From Lingula anatina (lineage: Eukaryota > Brachiopoda > Lingulata > Lingulida > Lingulidae), in NCBI RefSeq assembly GCF_001039355.2, contig NW_019773998.1:1210-28249 (forward strand): a stretch of DNA of 27,040 nt. Reading direction: 5' to 3'. Position numbers and translations under genes: made by a program. Positions 20,008 through 27,040 of the stretch are shown here, one piece after another (position 1 is the first letter of the stretch; each line of letters opens with the position of its first letter). The notes below the pieces were generated by a model. That model worked only from the letters and a program-made list of their open reading frames with translations. It was not told where the DNA came from and did no database searches.

Positions 20008-20492
20008 GCTTATTTTTTATTGTTGTTGTTGCTTATTTCATACATAATTTCCAATCATATAAATTTGATTTAATTATGATTAATCATTTCAAAAATACTT
20101 ATCATAACTAAATATATTTTACAGGTGCTTACCATAGGTACAAAGGTTCTAAAACGCAATCTAAGATTACCAGACAGAAAAAGGTGGAAAGCAGGAAGAT
20201 CCCTGGCTAGGGCCTTATGTATTGAAAATAAATATCAAAATCGGGAGCGTACATCCTACAAATTGAAGGGTGATGCACCCTTAAAGGTGCCGTCAACGGC
20301 TCCAATTTGAAATTTTATCTGACAAATAAATAGGTCTACTAAAATGAAAATAAATTTATTACAACTTCATATGTGTTATTTTTCATTATTAATTTTTTCA
20401 TTCAGTTTGTGAATATCAAAATAATAAAGGTAACGGCACAGGTCATTTTAATACACACATATTATTATTTATTATATGTAACTTCCATTTAA

Positions 20493-20741
20493 GTGTGAGA
20501 GAAAAAGCCTAATCGGACATATAGTCCTAGTATAAATAAGAAAAACAGGTCCCATCCGTACTTGCGCTCCTTGCAATGGGACTTACATTCCTTGGTAACT
20601 GTTGTCCCACGGACGTTAAATCCTAGTAAAGCATGTCCCAGGACATCCATTCCTAGACACGCTAGACCTAGGACTTTCATTCCCAGGACTTAGTGTCCGG
20701 TCAGACTTGTGTTACTAGAACTACCATTCCGTTCACACCGG
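20493..20741. repeat. MITE-like element of GGA-N7-TCC modules (copy 3)
   Basis: The right end ATTCCGTTCACACCGG is the inverse of the left end of copy 2. The left end (AAGTGTGAGAG) is weaker. It has six exact 13-bp units, including GGACATATAGTCC, GGACTTACATTCC and GGACATCCATTCC, plus several one-base variants. It abuts the hairpin element at 20742. Confidence 0.68.
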
Positions 20742-20993
20742 CTAGGACGTAGCTAGATCGCAGGGAATGAATCAAGTGATTGGTGATTGCGAGGAGTGCG
20801 CAAGGAGAAAGTGCGTGAAAAGTACGTGATGACCACAGCCTCCACACGGCAGAATTACCTGCTGCGCTCTACGGGCTTTCGCACGTGTTCCACGCGTTCC
20901 GTGCATGCAAAGTACTAGCATCATGCACCACGTACGTTATCCGTACTAAGAGTACGGGTAACGCAAGGACAACGTAAGTGGACGTAAAGCCTA

Positions 20994-22373
20994 CACACAC
21001 TGGACAATAGAAGTGTCACCCCCTAACTCGGAGTAATAAAAGTAGGCAGATCTTGGGTAGTTATAATGCCTGGTCTACTTATAATGTGACTAATAAGTAT
21101 AAAACCGCTACACCATGGAATTGTATTGTTGGTCTTGTACATGTACAGCAAATGTTAATTCTGTCTTCCTCCAATATGGCAAGATACAGGCAATTATGTA
21201 ACGGTTACAGGTGCAAGTTATTAACCTGAAGAGGCGGAATATAAGCAATGTCAGAATATCGATACAATTGAATTGTTCAGTCAGAACCGTGCAGAGGGTC
21301 TGGTCTCGGTATAGAAACACTGGATCAAGAGACAAATTGCGTCTGATGGGTCGTCCAAGAAAAACTACTGGCCGTGAAGACCGACGACTGAATTTGATGT
21401 CCAGGTTATCAACAAACGACACTGCATGTCAGTTGACAACACAGTGGAACAATTTCACACATAAGAATGTGTCTGTGAAAATTGCTAGGCGTCGGTTACA
21501 TGCTCATAGAGTGTACAGCAGGGTAGCAAGACTGAAACCTCTTATATCGTTACAAAACAGGCAACGTAGAGTGAACTAGGGTCAACAGGATCTGGAACTG
21601 GACAGTCCATGACAATTAGTCCTATATATTTTTTTTTCTGATGAGTGTCGCTTTGGTCTGACCTCTGATGACAGACGGGTACGATGCTGGCGAACTGCTG
21701 GTAAAGCATTTGAACCACATGCACTGAATTTTTGAACCCGGAGCAGCATATTCATCATGGTGTGGGGCTGCATCAGCATCCATGGCATGGGCGAATTGAT
21801 AGTGGTTGATGGAAACATAGAAATATATCGATATTTTGGAGTCAGGCTTGCTACCATCTATCACTAACATGTTTGGTTACAGGAATTATCCATTTGTTCA
21901 CCAGGATGACAATGCTCCTTGTCACAGGCCCAGAGCAGTTGATGATTGGTTTGACCAACAGGACATTGGCAGGGTGACGTGGCCTGCCCAGAGTCCGGAT
22001 GCAAACATAATAGAAAATGTGTGGAATGATATGTCAAAACTTTTGACAAATACCCGTCTAACCAGCAGAGAAACTCTATTATATCAGTGTTTCATGCTCG
22101 GGCCAGCGTAAGCCCTGAACGCATCAGACAATTATATGAATCCTTGCCTCGTAGACTGGCACCTGTTATTAGGTCACGTGGCTATGCCACTAAGTACTAA
22201 TTTTTGACTTGAAACTGCATATTTTGGTAGAATGTATATTTTGTTCCCATTTTGTGATTTTTTGTGAAATTTGATGTTAATAAAATGATACCAGGAGCAT
22301 ATCATTACACAGTCATTTATCTCCCCCATAGTATTGGTTCAGTAGGGGTGACACTTCTATTGTCCAGTGTGTG
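20994..22373 (+). mobile_element. Tc1-like transposon, 1380 bp
   Basis: The terminal inverted repeats start CACACACTGGACAATAGAAG and continue GTGTCACCCC at both ends, flanked by TA on each side. The empty target site GTAAAGCC-TA-GGTCCCAA survives intact, inverted, at 22637-22654, which confirms the element's borders. Confidence 0.9.
21211..22200 (+). pseudogene. Tc1 transposase (DD34E), inactivated
   Basis: The N-terminal helix-turn-helix part is open for 122 codons (21211-21579), with NVRISIQLNCSVRTVQRVW and a GRPRK box. It ends at a TAG where the family usually has tryptophan. The catalytic parts follow in shifted frames: SDECRFGLTSDDRRVRCW (first D), then QDDNAPCH and SPDANIIENVW (second D and E, 34 residues apart). 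The C-terminal tail RIRQLYESLPRRL ends at TAA near 22200 in a third frame. At least one nonsense change and three or more frameshifts are present, so it cannot make transposase. The upstream ATG may lie before 21211; GTG or ATG choice is unresolved. Confidence 0.85.
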
Positions 22374-22375
22374 TA

Positions 22376-22397
22376 GGTCCCAATTACGTTTTGGACG

Positions 22398-22453
<56 letters not shown>

Positions 22454-22750
22454 GTTCCTTGCGTCCAGCTAGGACGTAGCTAGATCGCATGTAGCGGCTG
22501 TTGATCATGTCGAAAAGTTTCTACGTGCTGTTTGCGTCCTCCAAAAGTCGCACGATGGACGTGCTCCTCACGCACGAACTCCCACGTTTCCTCATTTTTT
22601 TGGCCGTAGACCACACGTAGCAGCTCGTACGTTCGGTTGGGACCTAGGCTTTACTTGATTCCTTCCCTGCGATCTAGCTACGTCCTAGACGGACGTTAGG
22701 AACATAAAAACCGTGCGTCCATAACGTAGTTGGGAACTAGGCTTTAGGCA
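22376..22750. repeat. inverted-repeat arms with a T51 run
   Basis: The left arm (22376-22488) has GGTCCCAATTACGTTTTGGA, CGCAGG, T51 at 22402-22452, GGTTCCTTGCGTCC and the 20-mer. The right arm (22669-22746) has the same pieces inverted, ending in GTTGGGAACTAGGCTTTA. The right arm has only five A where the left has 51 T. Confidence 0.7.
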
Positions 22751-23350
22751 GCTTACTAGGGTCAACGAGAGACAAAGACTGTATTAACAAAACGGTTATG
22801 CATAATAACCTCTACTGGGGACCCAAATATTAATTATACACACTTTTTGAAAACGAAGTATACACCCCAGCGCAGTGGACTTACTGTGATCACACTGAAA
22901 CCATACCTCAAATCTGCCCCAATTTAAGGTAAACATGGTGTATACTCTACAGAAGTACAGCTGAGCTAAGGGAATGGGACGTTACCACTTTTAACAACTT
23001 AACTGGTTACTTTTTTATAACACCCCTCCTCTTTTATGAAAGGATTGTGTTACTTGAACACAATGCATGTTTGCTCTCTGTCTTATCAACAGACAATAGT
23101 TTGGTAATTTATTGCAGCATGGGGTGTTATCTCTTAATTGTCTAAAAATTGTGAACACAGACATGTCAACTCTAATACCCTACAACTATCACCGTTAGTT
23201 AGTTAGTTAGTTAGTTTTGGTGACATGAATAACAAACAGATAACAATTTAGAACTTTCTGAGCTCAACTGTAGCATTGTACTGTAACCATGCTTTACAAA
23301 AATCTCAGTAGAAATGAGGCAAAATGCTTCACTGCAGTAGTACATAATTA
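22751..23350. other. no gene seen; (TTAG)n at about 23197-23216
   Basis: AT-rich sequence upstream of the intact IAP gene. No core promoter could be identified with confidence. Confidence 0.4.
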
Positions 23351-23354
23351 CCAC

Positions 23355-23662
23355 GTTTCTACTCTGACACGCTCTACGATTCAGTTACGATACAGGTGCC
23401 AAAGAGTTACGAATATTCGTGGGATTCGGCTGGAATCGCACGAATATTGTCCAGAAATTCACTACGATTTCGTGGCCAAAATTTTGAACAGCTCAAAAAT
23501 TTTGCCACGAATTCCCGATTGGTCAAGAATTGCAAGAACTGACTACGATTATATACGAATCTGTTAAGACCTTCACGAACTGATTACGATCCAACCACGA
23601 ATGCTGAAATTTGTCAATCCCTGGCCATTCGTGGGATTCGTGGTCTGTGTGAAATAGGGGCA
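23355..23662. repeat. MITE-like element packed with ACGAAT/ATTCGT
   Basis: More than a dozen ACGAAT, TACGATT, ATTCGTGG or reverse forms lie within 300 bp. Near the middle, 23469-23487 (TTCGTGGCCAAAATTTTGA) and 23493-23511 form a near-perfect hairpin with a 5-base loop. The right end GTGTGAAATAGGGGC resembles the ends of the ATTC element. The left end is approximate. Confidence 0.55.
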
Positions 23663-23711
23663 TAAAGCGAATAAACATGTGTGTGAACTATAGCATTACC
23701 TTTCATTTCAG

Positions 23712-23780
23712 TCCAACCAATAGAGGTGGCACGCGAATCACAAATAAAATTAACTCTGCACATCGAATGCTGAACTGGTC
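23712..23780 (+). promoter_or_regulatory. 5' leader of the IAP gene with an overlapping upstream ORF
   Basis: The acceptor TTTCATTTCAG ends at 23711, so the first coding exon probably begins at 23712 and an untranslated exon lies upstream. A stop (TAA) in the main frame precedes ATG 23781. An out-of-frame ATG at 23767 opens a short upstream ORF that runs past the main start to a stop near 23815, a layout that can lower translation. Confidence 0.5.
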
Positions 23781-26138
23781 ATGGGCACCGAATTTTTCTC
23801 TTTACGCTCCGTTCCCCCGGAAATAGAGGGAGCAATGTGCGATTCACACGAGCTTAACAGAGAACCTGTCCGTTTGCATACCTTTAAGGAATGGCCTGAC
23901 TGGGTGCCTGTGCCTGGGAACGAACTAGCTAGCGCAGGTTTCCATTATTTGGGAATCGAAGATGCTGTGGCTTGTTATTCTTGTCAGTGCACTATTAAGG
24001 ACTGGCGTGAAGGAGATGATATAAACATGCGACATGTTGAAGCATCGCCTTTCTGCAGCTTCCTCAACAACATAGCTCCGAAGCAAGGCACCACAATATT
24101 CACTGACATGAAGCTCGAGGAAAACCGTCTCCATACATTCGGACGGTGGCCCCCATACACCTCTCCCAACCCCAGGGAGCTAGCAAAAGCTGGGTTTTGT
24201 GATATTGGCGAGGCACGCCAGGTTCAGTGCCCTTTTTGTGGTTGCACCCTTCAGCTTACAGATTTTGCAATTAGTAAGTATGATTTTTACGGTAAATGCA
24301 TGTATATATGTAGTTTACATTTATTCCATTTAATTCATGGCAATTATGTATTTATGTGATTTGGAAAAGAATCGAATTGAATTGAAAAGTTATCATTGGC
24401 ACATGTTCAACTTTGCCGAAAGATTCTGATATGTTAGTGCAGACGTAATATTTTGTTTGGTGCTAAATTATGTAAACATTGAATTATATTTGTGTCTGAA
24501 ATTTAGACTATCTGGGATAACGCATAACTAAAGAAAATACTTGAAATTTAAGTCAATCAACGTCCTTTTAATACTTCTTCAAATAAGCCAAATAAATCAC
24601 TTTTTGAGTGTTAAGAATATTAAGAATGATAATGATAATTTATAATATATTTTGTTTATTTTCCATATTTTTGTATAAATATCCATAAATTCTCCTTAGC
24701 ACTCTGAACCCATAAGATGTTCAATACACATTTCACTACTATTGTAGGTCCCTTCCTTCCATTCAACCTGCATGCGCAACAGAGCCCTTCCTGCCCCTTT
24801 GTGAGAGAAAAGGAGAAACACAACATTCCACTTGATATCGATGATAAGCGTGGGTGTGCTGTGATCAAACCAGGTATAAATGTCTGAGTGTTTTATTTGT
24901 TCCTATACTATCCGTCCCCTCCCTTCCACTCAAGGCACCACAAGTATCGTGCAGCGCTTGAGGCAACTGTAACCTAGCTTTTACTAATTGGATATGGATC
25001 AGAATAACATTTGTTTTTTATAAACTGAATATGTGTTTGATGTAGGTTCACCACCCATAAGAGATAAATGGCATCATCTATCAAATATTGTAGCTTTTGT
25101 CTTTCTTTTTTCTACGTTTCAAGATCAACGTTCATAATACATGCACAGTCTTTGCATTGTCATTTAGGCCGTTTGCTTGCTGGTCCAGTCTATCCTAGAT
25201 TCAGTGATATTGATAGTCGTCAGGAAACTTTTGAGACATGGCCGTTCCATCTTCCCACACTACCTAATAAGTTACAAACAGCGGGCTTCTTTTACAGAGG
25301 TGAGACACCTGTTTTAACGGCAGTTCTTTCATGTTTAATGAAAAGCTAGTTAAGATATCAATCGTAATTCAAATTTATTGTATGGTATTTATGTTCATTA
25401 ATTGCGTCGCTGAATAAGCATTATGTTTGGTTTTGTCGCACTTTTATAAAATTTGAAGAAACTAATGGCAATAGGTACCAATACAATGGCAAATATACTA
25501 GTAACAACAACAAAGTATGAGAGCTTTATCTAAAGCGATGTTAAAAAAAACAACATCTCATAAAAGAATTATATTATATTAATGCTAAATTCTCAAGCCA
25601 AATCTTATTTACTTGAGAAAAAAATTTTAAAAAAATCTTAGTTTAAAAATTACATCATTGCTGATTTTACCGTTCTTATGGCCTGAATTTTGAAAGAAAG
25701 ATAAATAGCTTTATCGGATATTTTGACATTTCTAAAAGGTATAGAATGCTGGTTATAAAGTGGAGAAAAATCAATATTAATATTGTGGTTTTGCAGGTTT
25801 TTCGGACAACGTCACATGTTTTTATTGCGGTGGACAACTTCGAAACTGGGAAAACAACGGCGGTTCACTGACAAATATAGCATGGATAGAGCACGCGCGG
25901 TGGCTTCCGAGATGTCCATTTTTGTTGCTTAAAAAGGGACCAGAGTTTGTTGATATGGTGCAGACAATATACCCACCTAAGGTTTGCTAAATAATGTACT
26001 TTGGGTTGATATCATAAACATATTAAGCAATATTAAGCAATGTATTTTCCAGGTTGTCGTATTAAACTTACCAGTCACCCAAGTCTGATTTATTTTCTCA
26101 CAAAATAATATGCCAACCGAAAGCAAATAACCACTGTT

Positions 26139-26189
<51 letters not shown>

Positions 26190-26956
26190 TTTTGTTTGTT
26201 TGTTTGTGTTTTCCGCACAAGATTTATATTATTGCTTACTAACATGTTAATGTTCTATTTCCATTCAAAAAGATACCAGATGACAACTCTAGAGGTAATG
26301 AAGCCTATACAGCAGTTAGAAGTGATGATTCATTATTTGACATGGCAAGGCTACAATACGAAATAGATCAGATCGGTAAGTTTGTGCTGTTTCCTGTTAG
26401 CAAATATTCCTCCTCCCATATTAACTGTATGTATTGCATTGGTCGTGTACTTTACATGTGAATTGTATATGTTATCTATAATTATGTTCCCAATCATTAA
26501 GTATAAGCTTAGTTTTCTTTATCGTTTCTCCTCTGAGACCCAGTGGCATTTTGACTTTCATATTTGACTGCGTCAGTTTTGATTATTTTTCTGATGCATT
26601 GCCATTAAGGGTCAATTAATCAGTACATCATCAAAATCAACCTGCATTGGTATACATCTTCGTCAATTTTGTTAAGGCGCCTTCTGCTGGTATATTTCAT
26701 CTCTCACATTGTTACAGGAAAAATTACAAAATTACAGAACGAAATTACAGAAATGGCAGGATCAATAAGCAGTCTTCAGATCCAACACGACGAAGCTTTG
26801 AGAAAAGTGAGGTGTCCAGTATGCATTGACCGGGAAGTCAATACTCTACTCAAACGTTGCAACCACGTCGTGTGCGAGTCATGTGCGCCAAATTTATCAA
26901 CATGCCCTATATGTCGCAGTGTCGTCGATAATAAGGAACGATTTTATTTCGGATAA
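23781..26956 (+). CDS. inhibitor of apoptosis protein, three BIR domains and RING (BIRC family)
   Basis: Six coding exons join cleanly: 23781-24273, 24748-24873, 25168-25299, 25797-25981, 26273-26375 and 26718-26956. All introns are GT-AG, with phases 1, 1, 1, 0, 1, giving 425 residues. BIR1 (about 31-94) has C65, C68, H85 and C92 with canonical spacing. BIR2 (about 116-183) has C150, C153, H173 and C180, three residues longer than usual and without the WxxGD motif. BIR3 (about 224-292) has C258, C261, H283 and C290 with a five-residue insertion before the histidine. A coiled linker (about 335-377) leads to a C3HC4 RING: C379, C382, C394, H396, C399, C402, C409, C412, ending ERFYFG. BIR domains of this family bind caspases and IAP-antagonist peptides, and the RING is an E3 ubiquitin ligase; both act in the cytoplasm. 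No lesion is seen. The specific paralogue name cannot be fixed. Confidence 0.92.
26138..26192. repeat. (ATTT)n microsatellite
   Basis: About 13 ATTT units, then GTTT units, in the intron before exon 5 of the IAP gene. Confidence 0.9.
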
Positions 26957-27040
26957 ACGTGTTAATATATAATATTATAGTCAGGTCAGGTCTCGCCACC
27001 CTGAGCTTCAGAGCTAACTTGACACTAACCTATTCACTGT
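26957..27040 (+). other. 3' flank of the IAP gene
   Basis: Start of the 3' untranslated region. No AATAAA lies before the window ends. Confidence 0.5.

Larger units (their letters stand above)
18307..20310 (+). pseudogene. spliced integrase gene of KRBA2 type, disrupted
   Basis: Five exon-like pieces with splice signals are visible. 18307-18516 (donor A|GTAAGC) has IFQYLQEGTYPIG and KRVNRRTSKSNYK. 18877 to about 19015 has GFPREMLTDQGREFNNNL then, after a frameshift, KHKRTTAYHPQCNG. 19203-19350 has ERFNK, shifted to LKYQDDHHWDGVLGGVVFAY. 19569-19794 has VGEAALRNIRKAQQEQKSD. 20125-20310 has VLTIGTKVLKRN, with DPWLGPYV in another frame. These match the retroviral-type integrase core (rve) and tail of KRBA2-like proteins derived from LTR or Ginger elements. 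The zinc-binding segment and the first catalytic aspartate are not found. At least three frame breaks make it a pseudogene. AATAAA follows near 20324. Confidence 0.7.
20742..22688. repeat. hairpin-type repeat interrupted by a Tc1 insertion
   Basis: 20742-20776 and 22654-22688 are inverted copies with 34 of 35 bases identical, beginning CTAGGACGTAGCTAGATCGC. A further copy of that 20-mer at 22469-22488 pairs with 22669-22688. The span without the Tc1 copy is about 565 bp, rich in ACGT and TACG, and non-coding. Confidence 0.7.

Noticed and set aside
22264-22508. Frames with poly-phenylalanine or poly-lysine
   Set aside because: They are products of the T51 run in the repeat arm.
1-27040. Bacterial-style operons, ribosome binding sites and terminators
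   Set aside because: Introns, SINE-like traces, Tc1 elements and microsatellites show a eukaryotic genome.

Overview
The window is animal genomic DNA: AT-rich, repeat-dense, with spliced genes, long microsatellites, DNA transposons and tRNA-like SINE traces. The dominant theme is inhibitor-of-apoptosis (IAP/BIRC) sequence with split BIR exons, alongside a KRBA2-like integrase relic and Tc1 elements. That mix fits a bivalve mollusc, where IAP families are known to be expanded. The taxon is an inference; nothing here names a species.

Layout. 1-1790 (minus): decayed and tandemly duplicated BIR exons, interleaved with short tail fragments of a Tc1-like element and cut by the window edge. 1833-3469: a Tc1-size element with matching terminal inverted repeats (TIRs) and a decayed transposase. 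3470-8800: mostly non-coding, with a plus-strand BIR relic (5330-5690), motif-cluster repeats (6157-6404, 7432-7595), microsatellites and a SINE-like trace. 8816-10350: a tandem repeat with a unit of about 0.8 kb. 10690-13751 (minus): an IAP locus (BIR, split BIR, RING) with several lesions. 13899-18215: short non-autonomous repeats, duplicated blocks and a tRNA-like trace. 18307-20310 (plus): a spliced, frameshifted integrase gene of KRBA2 type. 20493-22750: nested repeats, with a Tc1 copy (20994-22373) inserted in a hairpin element. 23781-26956 (plus): the one gene that reads intact, a six-exon IAP of 425 residues with three BIR domains and a C-terminal RING.

The intact gene would act in the cytoplasm as a BIR/RING ubiquitin ligase restraining caspases or innate signalling. 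The other IAP loci keep the same exon boundaries and intron phases where they can be compared, so they are paralogues by duplication, most of them broken. The integrase and Tc1 sequences are relics and have no visible functional tie to the IAP genes.

The least expected signal is in the short repeats. Three separate copies are built from a 13-bp module GGA-N7-TCC. A fourth element carries ATTC boxes at 11- and 9-bp steps. Others are packed with ACGAAT/ATTCGT or TGGATA/TATCCA. Most of these have ends resembling TTTCACAC. They look like non-autonomous DNA transposons whose whole interior, not only the ends, is an array of fixed-spacing sites.
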